Under the pieces are notes generated by a model. The model saw only the letters and a list, made by a program, of their open reading frames with translations, had not been told where the DNA came from and did no database searches. A stretch of 64,000 bases of DNA from Flavivirga algicola. GTDB taxonomy: Bacteria > Bacteroidota > Bacteroidia > Flavobacteriales > Flavobacteriaceae. The DNA is taken from NCBI RefSeq assembly GCF_012910715.1, contig NZ_JABBHF010000003.1:1-64000 (forward strand). The letters run 5' to 3'. Shown piece after piece: positions 52,898 through 61,968 of the stretch. Positions within the stretch are counted from its first letter, which is position 1; each line of letters starts with the position of its first letter. The position numbers and the translations under genes were made by a program.

Positions 52898-54238
52898 ATG
52901 AAAAACAAATCGATTATTATTAAAGTGTTTGTGGTATTGATGATGCCGCTTTTTTTATTTCAGAATTGCTCAGAAGATTCCCCTGAAAATATTCCAGAGG
53001 AAAAAGCGATTCAAAATAAGCTGCTTGAAAATTTGAAACAACTAGGCTTTGAAGAAAGTGATATTGAAGATACGGGGCGTTATTATGTGATTCAAGGCGA
53101 TATGACTTTTGATAAGAACGAGGAGTACTGGTCTCCTGGTAATATAAATATTCCCAAAGAAACGAAATCTAAAGTTTCGACTTCAAAACAAAGAGAAACC
53201 CCTTTTCCTGTGACAATTACTAATGTTAATGTTTTTTTGAATCCAAATATGAATGTCAATTGGACAAATGCTTCCAGAGATGCTATTGATCGTTGGAATG
53301 CTGTAAATTCTGGTTTAAATTTGATTGAAGTATTTTCAGCAGCAACTGCCCATATTCAAATAATGTATGATACGCATGACCCAGGGACAGTTCTCCCTAA
53401 TACTACTTTTGGGCGTGGGCTGTTCCCAACTGTAGATGGATTACCAGGAACCAGAACATGGATAAACCCCGATTTTAATTTTCCTAATCTATGTGGTAGT
53501 ACTATAACCCAAAATGCTAGAATTGCAAATGTTCAACATGAGCTAGGGCATAATTTAGGACTTGCACATACAAACGACCCTAGTTTTACTTTAATTCCTG
53601 GTACATCAATTACAGATCCTGGGTCTGTAATGAATGGTGGTGCAGTATGTACAATATCAGATTTCAGTAACAATGATGAGATAGCAATTGAAATTTTATT
53701 TCCACTTCCAACAATTTCAGGTCCTTCTATAGTATGTGGGACATCAACAAAAACATTTACTTTAAGTGGAGGAACGGCTACTTCATGGCAGGTATCATCT
53801 AATCTACAAATTGTTTCTCAGGCAGGGACTAGCGCGAATATTAAATCAACAAGTAGTTCTACAAGTGCATCTGGTTTTGTTGAAGCGGTTACTTCCTCAG
53901 GAACCATACGAAACGATATCTGGATAGGAGGCCCAAGAATTAAGCTCACTAGTGTACAGCCAAGTTTATACTGGGGAGGCAGCTATTACGTAGGGCAACA
54001 GGTATGGTTTAATTTTGCAGATCAAGCTCAACAAGTTTTTCCTCTTAACAACTCCAATTTTCAGTGGCGTAAAAAAACATCTAGTAATTATGACTATAGC
54101 TTGGTTACCAAATCGGGCCCTACTGTGGTTATAAAAATAAACAGCTCTGGTTTTATTGCTATAGACTTTGAAGTTAGAATTAAAAACGAATGTGGTTGGG
54201 GGCCCTGGAAAACTTATGAGTATCAATTACAGGTTTAA
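52898..54238 (+). CDS. M57-type (dual-action HEIGH) secreted metallopeptidase
   Basis: A 446-residue exported protein (hydrophobic start ending FLFQNC, a possible lipidation Cys). The peptidase domain runs about 100-265 with the zinc motif HELGHNLGLAH at 214-224 and DPGSVMNGG downstream. An Ig/PKD-like segment follows (about 270-345, GPSIVCGTSTKTFTLSG), then a C-terminal beta domain ending NECGWGPWKTYEYQLQV. No classical T9SS tail is evident. Its upstream region carries the TACGG/CCGTA palindrome shared with the CRISPR locus. Confidence 0.87.
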   Translation: MKNKSIIIKVFVVLMMPLFLFQNCSEDSPENIPEEKAIQNKLLENLKQLGFEESDIEDTGRYYVIQGDMTFDKNEEYWSPGNINIPKETKSKVSTSKQRETPFPVTITNVNVFLNPNMNVNWTNASRDAIDRWNAVNSGLNLIEVFSAATAHIQIMYDTHDPGTVLPNTTFGRGLFPTVDGLPGTRTWINPDFNFPNLCGSTITQNARIANVQHELGHNLGLAHTNDPSFTLIPGTSITDPGSVMNGGAVCTISDFSNNDEIAIEILFPLPTISGPSIVCGTSTKTFTLSGGTATSWQVSSNLQIVSQAGTSANIKSTSSSTSASGFVEAVTSSGTIRNDIWIGGPRIKLTSVQPSLYWGGSYYVGQQVWFNFADQAQQVFPLNNSNFQWRKKTSSNYDYSLVTKSGPTVVIKINSSGFIAIDFEVRIKNECGWGPWKTYEYQLQV

Positions 54239-54279
54239 TACGATTAAATTTCGAGATATAAATTAAATTCTAAAAAACA

Positions 54280-54312
54280 AAAAGCCCCTTACTTTTAATG
54301 TAAGGGGCTTTT
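54280..54312. terminator. Bidirectional terminator
   Basis: AAAAGCCCCTTAC (54280-54292) and GTAAGGGGCTTTT (54300-54312) form a perfect 13-bp stem with a 7-base loop, A/T-flanked on both sides. It serves the convergent M57 and RNase G genes. Confidence 0.93.
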
Positions 54313-54315
54313 AAA

Positions 54316-55860
54316 TTATTTAATTTGATTACCATCTTTATCAAAAAAATGATATTCTAAATATGTGTAAGCATCTCTTGGTAAAACTTTGACCCATTTT
54401 TTGTGTTCAAAAAACCATTTTGAACGTATAGATGGAAAACCTTTTGTTAAAAAGGCTGCTATAAAAGGATGTGTGTTTAAAGTCAACTTCTTATAGTCTT
54501 TTTTTAATAGTCGTTCAAGATCATGTGTAATAGTTTGTATTAAACCTATTGGAGCTTCAACCTCAGAACCATTTAAACCGTTAGGGTTTTCCTCTCTGGT
54601 TTTAATATTCATTTCTGGGCGAACGCGCTGTCTTGTTATTTGTATCAATCCAAATTTACTAGGAGGCAATATTTTGTGTTTAGCTCTATCATCCTTCATT
54701 TCATCACGAAGGTGATTAAATAATTTTTGCCTGTTTTCAGCATTTGTCATATCAATAAAATCGACTACAATAATGCCTCCCATATCACGTAAACGTAATT
54801 GGCGAGCCATTTCGGTAGCTGCTATTAAATTAACTTCTAATGCTGTATCCTCTTGGTTGTTGGCTTTATTAGATCTGTTACCGCTGTTTACGTCTATTAC
54901 ATGTAGTGCTTCGGTATGTTCGATAACCAGATATGCACCTTTAGCCATAGAAACGGTTTTGCCAAAGGAGGTTTTTATTTGTCTTTCAATTCCGAATTTT
55001 TCGAAAATTGGAACTTTAGTTTGATACAGTTTAACTATTGATTCTTTTTTTGGTGCAATTTCTTGCACATAGTCTTTAATTTGAATGTAAAGCTCTTCAT
55101 CATCTACATAAATACTTGTAAAGGTGTCGTTAAATATGTCTCGCAAAATAGACGAGGCCTTATTCATTTCTCCCAATACTTTGCTGGGATGATGTGCTTT
55201 GTGTAGCTTTTTGCACATTGCCGTCCAACGACTAAGCAAATTTTGCAAATCTTTATCTAGTTCAGCTACTTTTCTGCCTTGTGCTACGGTGCGTACAATA
55301 ATACCAAAACCTGGTGGAGTTATACTCTTTACCAATCTTTTTAGCCGGTCTTTCTCTTCTCTATCTTCTATCTTTTGTGAAATAGAAATACGACTAGAAA
55401 AAGGCACTAAAACAATATATCTGCCAGCAATAGAAAGCTCAGAGCTTATTCTAGGGCCTTTTGTAGATATAGGTTCTTTAACTATTTGTACCAATAGCGA
55501 CTGATTCGATTTTAAGACGTCGGCAATTTTGCCGTCTTTCTCAATATCTTTTTCAAATGGGAAGTTTTTTAAAGAAAAATCTTTTAATTTACCTGTGCTT
55601 ACACGTTTGGTGAATTTTAAAAGGGAAGGTAATTTTGGTCCTAAATCGTGATAATGCAAAAATGCATCTTTCTCGTAACCCACATTAACAAATGCAGCAT
55701 TTAAGCCAGGAACAGCTTTTCTTATTTTGGCTATAAACACATCACCAACAGAAAAGTCATTACTATCTTCATCCTTTTGTAATTCAATAAGTTTTCCATC
55801 TTTTAATAAGGCAAAATCAACATTGTCGGAACTAGATCGAATAATCAATTCTTTATCCAT
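54316..55860 (-). CDS. rng: Ribonuclease E/G (RNase G type)
   Basis: A 514-residue endoribonuclease for rRNA and mRNA processing. An S1 RNA-binding domain lies near the N-terminus (about 36-125; GDVFIAKIRKAVPGLNAAFV). The catalytic domain has VIDVNSGNRSNK and MGGIIVVDFIDM with the metal-binding Asp residues. It lacks the long C-terminal scaffold of RNase E. The 55861-56195 region upstream is non-coding and contains a perfect 12-bp hairpin, which might be part of a long leader. Confidence 0.95.
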   Translation of the reverse strand: MDKELIIRSSSDNVDFALLKDGKLIELQKDEDSNDFSVGDVFIAKIRKAVPGLNAAFVNVGYEKDAFLHYHDLGPKLPSLLKFTKRVSTGKLKDFSLKNFPFEKDIEKDGKIADVLKSNQSLLVQIVKEPISTKGPRISSELSIAGRYIVLVPFSSRISISQKIEDREEKDRLKRLVKSITPPGFGIIVRTVAQGRKVAELDKDLQNLLSRWTAMCKKLHKAHHPSKVLGEMNKASSILRDIFNDTFTSIYVDDEELYIQIKDYVQEIAPKKESIVKLYQTKVPIFEKFGIERQIKTSFGKTVSMAKGAYLVIEHTEALHVIDVNSGNRSNKANNQEDTALEVNLIAATEMARQLRLRDMGGIIVVDFIDMTNAENRQKLFNHLRDEMKDDRAKHKILPPSKFGLIQITRQRVRPEMNIKTREENPNGLNGSEVEAPIGLIQTITHDLERLLKKDYKKLTLNTHPFIAAFLTKGFPSIRSKWFFEHKKWVKVLPRDAYTYLEYHFFDKDGNQIK

Positions 55861-55991
55861 TTAGTTAATTTTTATCCATACTTTCTAGTCTCTCAATGAG
55901 TGGTAGTTATTTACAGTATTTAAAGACTGATAACTAAAAACCAACAACAATCAACCGAATTGTACAGATGGATTATACATTATTTTTTATC

Positions 55992-56022
55992 TAATAATAG
56001 AGATGTGATTTCTCTATTATTA
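55992..56022 (-). promoter_or_regulatory. Hairpin upstream of rng, possible leader structure
   Basis: TAATAATAGAGA (55992-56003) and TCTCTATTATTA (56011-56022) are perfect arms with a 7-base loop, 132 bases before the rng start. No T run follows on the minus strand, so it is not a typical terminator. The rest of the 55861-56195 gap shows no gene. Confidence 0.35.
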
Positions 56023-56165
56023 AACGCAACACCTTAATTATGTTCATGATACAAAATCAAACTTCTAATTGAGGTATTTCACAGGATTTTTAAACCCGTG
56101 GAGCTCATAAAAACCAAAACATTTTAATGAACTCATTTCAAAGAACGTGTTACTTTCTAAACCAA

Positions 56166-56191
56166 AAGAAGTAGTTTTCTAACTACTTCTT
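56166..56191 (-). terminator. Hairpin after the small basic protein gene
   Basis: AAGAAGTAGTT (56166-56176) and AACTACTTCTT (56181-56191) pair perfectly with a 4-base loop. A short T run follows on the minus strand. Confidence 0.6.
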
Positions 56192-56195
56192 CGGT

Positions 56196-56288
56196 TTATT
56201 TTTTCTTTTTATGACGGTTAGCGCGTCTACGTTTTTTACGCTTATGCGTTGCAACCTTATGTCTTTTACGTTTTTTACCACTTGGCAT
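56196..56288 (-). CDS. Tiny, extremely basic protein (30 residues)
   Basis: The minus strand encodes a 30-residue protein starting MPSGKKRKRHKVATHKRKK and ending in a lysine run, with 21 Lys, Arg or His residues and no acidic residue. It begins 40 bases after the HU stop and is followed by a hairpin. Composition is that of a small ribosomal or rRNA-binding protein, and a Bacteroidota-specific ribosomal protein is the best guess. A THX-like or bL38-like role cannot be decided from sequence. Confidence 0.7.
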   Translation of the reverse strand: MPSGKKRKRHKVATHKRKKRRRANRHKKKK

Positions 56289-56328
56289 AAATAGTGTCTT
56301 TTAATTAATAATTTACTTTTTAATACTT

Positions 56329-56619
56329 TTATTTAACGTCTACATTTGTTTTAACGCCTTCAACAAAAACTTTTGCTGGCTTAAATGCAGGAATATTGTG
56401 AGCTGGTATTTTTATAGTTGTATTTTTAGAAATATTTCTACCAGTTTTTTCGGCTCTTGTTTTTATAATGAAGCTTCCAAAACCTCTTAAGTAAACATTA
56501 TCACCACTTTCTAAAGAAGTTTTTACTTCTTCCATAAATGTTTCAACAGTTGCTTGAACATCACCTTTTTCAATTCCTAATTTTTCAGAAATTTTTGCTA
56601 CTAAATCAGCCTTCGTCAT
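56329..56619 (-). CDS. HU-family DNA-binding protein
   Basis: A 96-residue histone-like protein that bends and compacts DNA. The N-terminal helices are MTKADLVAKISEKLGIEKGD. The conserved core is NVYLRGFGSFIIKTRAEKTGRN, with the DNA-clasping arm at NTTIKIPAHNIPAFKPAK containing the intercalating Pro. A TATATTTG box lies 45 bases upstream on the minus strand. It is divergent from mutY. Confidence 0.95.
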   Translation of the reverse strand: MTKADLVAKISEKLGIEKGDVQATVETFMEEVKTSLESGDNVYLRGFGSFIIKTRAEKTGRNISKNTTIKIPAHNIPAFKPAKVFVEGVKTNVDVK

Positions 56620-56663
56620 TTTTAATATTTTATTTTTTTAGGTTATATAAATTTAGAGGGATG

Positions 56664-56671
56664 CAAATATA
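56664..56671 (-). promoter_or_regulatory. HU gene -7 box
   Basis: CAAATATA reads TATATTTG on the minus strand, 45 bases upstream of the HU start and matching the Bacteroidota consensus. Confidence 0.5.
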
Positions 56672-56758
56672 GGAATTTAATATTCAATATTTCAAACCTA
56701 ATTCATTAAAATTTAAGATTATAAACGTTTATTTTTGTGCGCAGTATATATTCAATAA

Positions 56759-57799
56759 ATGACATTTTCAGAAATTTTAATTCATTGGTATTCAAATAAT
56801 AAAAGAGAACTTCCCTGGAGGAAAACAAAAGCTCCGTACTATATATGGCTGTCAGAAATTATTTTACAACAAACGCAAGTTAATCAAGGACTTCCATATT
56901 ATATGTCGTTTATTGAAACATTTCCTTCGGTTTTCGATCTTGCCACTGCAGACGAAAGTGAGGTGCTTAAATTATGGCAAGGGTTAGGGTATTACTCCCG
57001 TGCCAGAAACTTACATGCTACAGCAAGGTATGTTGCTGAAGAATTAAATGGAACATTTCCCAACAATTATAAAGACTTGTTAAAACTAAAAGGTGTAGGC
57101 GATTATACAGCAAGTGCGATAGCGTCTATTTGTTTTAACGAGGCGACCGCTGTTGTTGATGGAAATGTCTATAGGGCTTTATCGAGATATTTTGGAATAA
57201 GTACTCCTATAAACTCTTCAAAGGGTACTAAAGAGTTTAAAGCATTGGCTCAAGAATTAATTGATAAAAAGAATCCCGCAGAATTTAATCAAGCAATTAT
57301 GGAATTTGGGGCGACACAGTGCAAGCCTCAGAATCCTGATTGCCATATATGCCCTTTTAATAAAGGATGTATTGCTTTTAATAAAGGCATGATAGGTGAA
57401 TTGCCAGTTAAAATTAAATCCGCGAAAGCAAAAAAAAAGTATTTCAATTTTTTGGTTTTTATTTCAGAAGACGGAAAGACAGTATTAGAGAAACGAGAAG
57501 GCAAAGGTATTTGGCAAAATCTATATCAGTTTCCTTTAATTGAAACGAATGCAAACGTAAATGCAGATACTTTAGAAACTTTGATAAAAGAGCATCATCT
57601 AATAAAAGGGGCTCCATTTGAATTATCGTTATATAATAAAGATGTTGTGGTACATAAACTATCCCATCAGCATCTTTACACCAAATTTTGGGTTGTTAAT
57701 GTAGGTAAAACTTTAACAGAAGGCATCCCGACAGAGGATATACATCACTATGCGGTACCAATTTTAATAGGGAACTTTATTGAAGCTTTTAATTTTTAG
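56759..57799 (+). CDS. mutY: A/G-specific adenine glycosylase MutY
   Basis: A 346-residue base-excision repair enzyme that removes adenine opposite 8-oxoguanine. The helix-hairpin-helix is LLKLKGVGDYTASAIAS, followed by the catalytic Asp in AVVDGNVYRAL. The [4Fe-4S] cysteines are C188, C195, C198 and C204 (C-x6-C-x2-C-x5-C). The C-terminal NUDIX-like 8-oxoG recognition domain begins near 225. A TATTTTTG box lies about 20 bases before the ATG. It heads the conserved mutY-ssb-gldE-gldD run. Confidence 0.96.
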   Translation: MTFSEILIHWYSNNKRELPWRKTKAPYYIWLSEIILQQTQVNQGLPYYMSFIETFPSVFDLATADESEVLKLWQGLGYYSRARNLHATARYVAEELNGTFPNNYKDLLKLKGVGDYTASAIASICFNEATAVVDGNVYRALSRYFGISTPINSSKGTKEFKALAQELIDKKNPAEFNQAIMEFGATQCKPQNPDCHICPFNKGCIAFNKGMIGELPVKIKSAKAKKKYFNFLVFISEDGKTVLEKREGKGIWQNLYQFPLIETNANVNADTLETLIKEHHLIKGAPFELSLYNKDVVVHKLSHQHLYTKFWVVNVGKTLTEGIPTEDIHHYAVPILIGNFIEAFNF

Positions 57800-57933
57800 G
57801 AACCACTTTCAAAATATGTGATGTTTTTAAGTTCGTTGAAATTATCATGACCATAAACTCTTTATTTTTTAATTAGTTTAGATTGAACACTCATATTTTT
57901 TTATTAATTTTAAAAAAATGCAATGCAATATTG

Positions 57934-57941
57934 TAATTTTG
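57934..57941 (+). promoter_or_regulatory. ssb -7 box
   Basis: TAATTTTG matches TAnnTTTG and lies 22 bases before the ssb ATG. Confidence 0.5.
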
Positions 57942-57963
57942 CGTTCTAAAACAAACAACAATT

Positions 57964-58413
57964 ATGTCTGGAACATTAAATAAAGTTATGCTGATTGGAC
58001 ACTTAGGTGACGAAGTAAAAATGCATTACTTTGAAGGTGGTGGTTGTGTTGGTCGGTTTCCTTTAGCTACAAATGAAACATACACTAATAAGCAAACCAA
58101 CGAGCGTATTACAAACACAGAATGGCATAATATTGTTGTTAGAAATAAAGGGGCTGAAATATGCGAAAAGTATTTAAGCAAAGGTGATAAGGTGTATATT
58201 GAAGGGCGGTTAAAAACCAGAAAATGGCAGGATGATAATGGTAACGAGAGATACTCTACCGAGATACAGTGTAGCGATTTTACATTTCTTTCAACCAGAA
58301 AAGAGAGTGAGAATAATGTAGCTGCCAATAAACCAGTGTCTCAAAATCCTGTTGCAAATCAGCCATCAAATAGCGAACCTAATGAGGAAGAAAATGACGA
58401 TCTTCCATTTTAA
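57964..58413 (+). CDS. ssb: Single-stranded DNA-binding protein
   Basis: A 149-residue SSB. The OB-fold covers residues 1-105 (MSGTLNKVMLIGHLGDEVKM, then NTEWHNIVVRNKGAEICEKY and VYIEGRLKTRKWQD). A flexible Asn/Pro-rich linker follows, then the acidic protein-docking tip NDDLPF. The order mutY-ssb-gldE is conserved in gliding flavobacteria. It lies 26 bases before gldE. Confidence 0.96.
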   Translation: MSGTLNKVMLIGHLGDEVKMHYFEGGGCVGRFPLATNETYTNKQTNERITNTEWHNIVVRNKGAEICEKYLSKGDKVYIEGRLKTRKWQDDNGNERYSTEIQCSDFTFLSTRKESENNVAANKPVSQNPVANQPSNSEPNEEENDDLPF

Positions 58414-58439
58414 TTTAAGTTAAACTAAAAAGAGCGTAT

Positions 58440-59744
58440 TTGGATCCTGATCCTTCGAGTTTTAAACCTTTATTTATTACAATTGATTTTTCAGTTGCTA
58501 CAGGGTTTGTATTATTGTTTTTACTTCTAGTTTGTTCTGCGCTTATCTCTGGCGCCGAAGTGGCATTGTTTTCTCTTAATAGAAAGGATATTGATGATGG
58601 TCTGGAAACGAAATCAAAACGTTTAGAGATTATATCAAAACTATTGGAACGTCCAAAAAAACTATTGGCCACCATATTGGTTGCAAATAACTTTATAAAC
58701 ATTGCCATTGTTCTTTTATTTGCCTTTTTGGGAGATTTTATGTTTGGGGAAATTACCAATCTAAAGGTTAAATTCGTTGTCGAAGTTATAGTTATTACAT
58801 TCTTAATTTTATTATTTGGCGAAATTTTACCCAAAATATATGCCAGTAGGAACAATGTGAAATTTGCCTCTTTTATGGCATATCCGTTACGTTTCCTTGA
58901 TATTTTTTTATCGCCAGTAAGTTTGCCAATGCGTAGTGTAACATTAGCTATTCATAATAAATTAGGAAGACAAAAATCTAATTTAAGTGTCGACCAGCTT
59001 TCTCAGGCTTTAGAGTTGACCAGTGAAGAGGATACCACTAAAGAGGAGCATAAAATTTTACAGGGCATTGTGTCTTTTGGCAATACAGATACCAAGCAGG
59101 TTATGCGTCCACGAATAGATATTTTTGCATTAAATATAGAACAGAAGTATACCGATATCATGCCCGAAATAATTGCAAACGGTTATTCAAGAATCCCTGT
59201 TTACGAGGACAATATAGACACTATTAAAGGTATTCTTTATGTTAAGGATTTATTGCCTTATATAGATAGAACACAATTTGATTGGGCAAGCTTAATACGT
59301 GAACCTTTCTTCGTTCCCGAAAACAAGAAGTTAGATGACTTAATGGCCGAGTTTCAAGAGAAAAAAGTACATTTGGCCGTTGTTGTAGATGAATATGGCG
59401 GAACTTCTGGTTTAATTTCTTTAGAAGATATCATTGAAGAAATTGTAGGGGATATTAGTGATGAATTTGATGATGAAGATTTAATGTACTCTAAGTTGGA
59501 CGACCATAATTTTGTTTTTGAAGGTAAGACTGCCTTAAAGGATTTTTATAAAGTTGTTAGAGTTGAAGATGAAGCTGTTTTTGAAGATAATAAAGGGGAA
59601 GCCGAGACTATTGCAGGTTTTGTACTGGAAATATCGGGAAGTTTTCCGAAACTAAATAGTAAAATAAATTTTGAAAATTACGTTTTCACCATAGAGGCTC
59701 TAGATAAAAAGCGTATAAAACTTGTAAAATTTACGATTACTTAA
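58440..59744 (+). CDS. gldE: Gliding motility-associated protein GldE (CNNM/CBS type)
   Basis: A 434-residue membrane protein. The start is TTG at 58440 (MDPDPSSFKPLF), which keeps the DPDP start usual for this family. A DUF21/CNNM domain with three to four membrane helices covers about 15-160. A CBS pair follows (about 205-330, VMRPRIDIFAL and GILYVKDLLPYIDR), then a CorC/HlyC C-terminal domain (about 345-430). In Flavobacterium, GldE is linked to gliding and can partly substitute for weak GldD function. It is co-directional with gldD. Confidence 0.93.
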   Translation: MDPDPSSFKPLFITIDFSVATGFVLLFLLLVCSALISGAEVALFSLNRKDIDDGLETKSKRLEIISKLLERPKKLLATILVANNFINIAIVLLFAFLGDFMFGEITNLKVKFVVEVIVITFLILLFGEILPKIYASRNNVKFASFMAYPLRFLDIFLSPVSLPMRSVTLAIHNKLGRQKSNLSVDQLSQALELTSEEDTTKEEHKILQGIVSFGNTDTKQVMRPRIDIFALNIEQKYTDIMPEIIANGYSRIPVYEDNIDTIKGILYVKDLLPYIDRTQFDWASLIREPFFVPENKKLDDLMAEFQEKKVHLAVVVDEYGGTSGLISLEDIIEEIVGDISDEFDDEDLMYSKLDDHNFVFEGKTALKDFYKVVRVEDEAVFEDNKGEAETIAGFVLEISGSFPKLNSKINFENYVFTIEALDKKRIKLVKFTIT

Positions 59745-59788
59745 TTTTTATCAAAAAACGTATATTGCTATTGCAAACTAAACACTAT

Positions 59789-60400
59789 ATGATTTTAAAA
59801 CCGACTTTCAATTTTTTATTAAATACGTGCTTAGTAATAGGGATTGTAACGTTGGTGTCTTGCGGTGAAGATTATGTGCCAAAACCAAAAGCCTATTTAA
59901 GGCTGGATTATCCCAAAGCTAACTATGTTGAAGCTAAAGTAAATAAAGAGGTGCCTTTTTCGTTCGAAACCAATATATTGGCAACTAAAATTAAATCGGT
60001 AAGGGTAGATGCTACCACTAGAAGCTATGGTATAAACTTAGAATATCCAAGTTTAAAAGGCACCATTTTTTTAACCTACAAAGCAATTGACGGCAACAAA
60101 AAAAACTTAGCTAATTTTTTACGGGATGCCAGGAAGTTTACAGAAAAGCATATGGTGAAAGCAGATGAAATTCCAGAGTACCCATATATTAATAAAGAAA
60201 AGAAAGTATACGGAAGCTTTGTTGAAGTTAAGGGAAATGTAGCATCTCCAGCGCAGTTTTATGTAACCGATAGTATCAATCACTTTTTAACGGGGTCTTT
60301 GTATTTTTATGCCAAGCCTAATTACGATTCCATTTTACCAGCGGCTCATTATTTACAAAAAGATATTAAACACCTTATGGAAACCGTTGAGTGGAAGTAA
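59789..60400 (+). CDS. gldD: Gliding motility lipoprotein GldD
   Basis: A lipoprotein needed for gliding in Flavobacterium. I chose ATG 59789 (203 residues, MILKPTFNFLLNTC). A TTG at 59765 would add eight residues. The lipobox is TLVSC. The mature start YVPKPKAYLRLDYPKANY is the GldD signature, followed by a compact alpha/beta domain (SYGINLEYPSLKGTIFLTYK, then ASPAQFYVTDSINHFLTGSL). It follows gldE by 44 bases. Confidence 0.93.
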   Translation: MILKPTFNFLLNTCLVIGIVTLVSCGEDYVPKPKAYLRLDYPKANYVEAKVNKEVPFSFETNILATKIKSVRVDATTRSYGINLEYPSLKGTIFLTYKAIDGNKKNLANFLRDARKFTEKHMVKADEIPEYPYINKEKKVYGSFVEVKGNVASPAQFYVTDSINHFLTGSLYFYAKPNYDSILPAAHYLQKDIKHLMETVEWK

Positions 60401-60450
60401 AAAAGCGTAAATATGTAGACTTTATGCTGTATGTCATTCAAAATGGCGGG

Positions 60451-61386
60451 TCAAGGAAGTATTTTAAAAACTATTCTTTCTAGAATACATTTACGTTGTG
60501 TCGTCGTCGTATTAGGTTGCCTAAACCTCTCGTTAATGAGTTTTACGTATTTATTCGTTTCTTCTAATTCAGGGAAATGACCACAATTACCAAACTCGAT
60601 TATTTCGCAATTAGGAATGTGTTCTAAAATAGATTCATTATTTGTTTTTTTATGCGTATAATCCATATTTCCCCATATTAGAGTAGATGGAACTTCTAAT
60701 AACTTGAGGGAAGTATTTAAATCTTTCTTTAGCCCTTGTACTAAACCCGATAAACAAAAACAGCCTCCAGTATTCAATGAATTCAAAGCTATATTTTGAT
60801 ATTCGGATACATCTGTGCCTTTTGGCAGCGCATATCTATACCACATTTTCGCAAACTTTTTTTCTGAAAATGAATTCGAAACTTGCCCTATTAAAGGGTA
60901 TTTTAGAATATTGGGAATTGATTTTTTTACCCATTCATCCATTGCATGCAACGAAGGTGTCTGGGATAAGAATAATTTATTAACTCTATCTGGATAAAGT
61001 TCAGCAGTTTTAATAGCATAAAATCCGTTTGAACAAGAAAAGGCTAGTGTCGCTCTAGGTACCTTTAGAATGTCCATTAGGTTAATAATTAATTTCGATG
61101 CTTTAGTTAACGAATAATCATATTTGAAGTTAGGGTAGGAAAAACCAATTCCAGGTAATTCAAAGCAGATAATTCTAAAGTTTTTGGATAGTTCTTTAAT
61201 GAGCTTAAGGTGATGTTCAATAACATTGGGCCCGTCTGGAGTATTTATAATTACAGGCTTATTTCCACCAGTATCTAAAACTCGAATGTTACCATAGTCG
61301 GTTTTAGTTAATCGGGCTCCAGAGTTCCAATTAGAAGGAATTTTTTTTAAATCAAATCTTATGTTGTCTATGAAATTTCCAACCAT
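60451..61386 (-). CDS. Alpha/beta hydrolase with atypical nucleophile elbow
   Basis: A 311-residue alpha/beta-hydrolase fold protein. LPGIGFSYP, the elbow LAFSCSNGFYA, LIWGNMDYTHKK (acid) and CGHFPELEE (His) appear in the usual order. The nucleophile is the Ser before NG. The usual first Gly of GxSxG is replaced by Ser (SCSNG), and the HG oxyanion motif is replaced by NTPDGPN. This may indicate a special substrate or loss of activity. No signal peptide is seen. It converges on gldD. Confidence 0.85.
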   Translation of the reverse strand: MVGNFIDNIRFDLKKIPSNWNSGARLTKTDYGNIRVLDTGGNKPVIINTPDGPNVIEHHLKLIKELSKNFRIICFELPGIGFSYPNFKYDYSLTKASKLIINLMDILKVPRATLAFSCSNGFYAIKTAELYPDRVNKLFLSQTPSLHAMDEWVKKSIPNILKYPLIGQVSNSFSEKKFAKMWYRYALPKGTDVSEYQNIALNSLNTGGCFCLSGLVQGLKKDLNTSLKLLEVPSTLIWGNMDYTHKKTNNESILEHIPNCEIIEFGNCGHFPELEETNKYVKLINERFRQPNTTTTQRKCILERIVFKILP

Positions 61387-61505
61387 ACTTTTATGTACTA
61401 CCTCGTGTTTGTATAAGATTATATACTTGTTTTAACACTAAATTTAGCAAATCTGAATAGAATAGAAAATCTAGGCGAAGATTTTTCCCAGTTGTTATTT
61501 CAAAT

Positions 61506-61919
61506 TCAATCAAAAGGAATTAAATCAGGTTCCAAAAAAACAGTTTTTGCTTTTTCTGATTTAAATATATCATTACTGTAATGATTCGCAATTAATTGTT
61601 TAAAGTTGTCTTTTAATTTAGAATTTTCATTGATAAAATCTTTAAAATTATCTGTTTTAGATTGTTGCATAAAGTGATTTAGTATTTTCATTGCAACGAT
61701 AGTTACTGTTTTATTATATTTATCATGGGCCCCAACGTGAATTACAAAATTTTGTAATTGTTTTTGAATGTTTTCCTCTCCTTTTTTTAATCCAAGATTT
61801 TTAATGTTTATCCACCCTAATCGTAAGTGTGCTTCGTGACTGAATAATTCAGGGTTTAGACTACAATTTGTAAACTGTTCGTTGAATTCGACGTCTGTAA
61901 GTTGAAAATGCTGTTCCAT
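61506..61919 (-). CDS. Hypothetical helical protein
   Basis: A 137-residue soluble, mostly helical protein (ELFSHEAHLRLGWINIKNLG, then KYNKTVTIVAMKILNHFMQQ). I do not recognise the family by name. It has no signal peptide. It lies 49 bases downstream of the Crp/Fnr regulator on the same strand, so the two may form a small operon. The start is MEQHFQLTDVEF at 61919. Confidence 0.65.
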   Translation of the reverse strand: MEQHFQLTDVEFNEQFTNCSLNPELFSHEAHLRLGWINIKNLGLKKGEENIQKQLQNFVIHVGAHDKYNKTVTIVAMKILNHFMQQSKTDNFKDFINENSKLKDNFKQLIANHYSNDIFKSEKAKTVFLEPDLIPFD

Positions 61920-61968
61920 AGTATTTGTAAATTTATAGGTACAAAGTAATAGACTACATTGTTATTTC

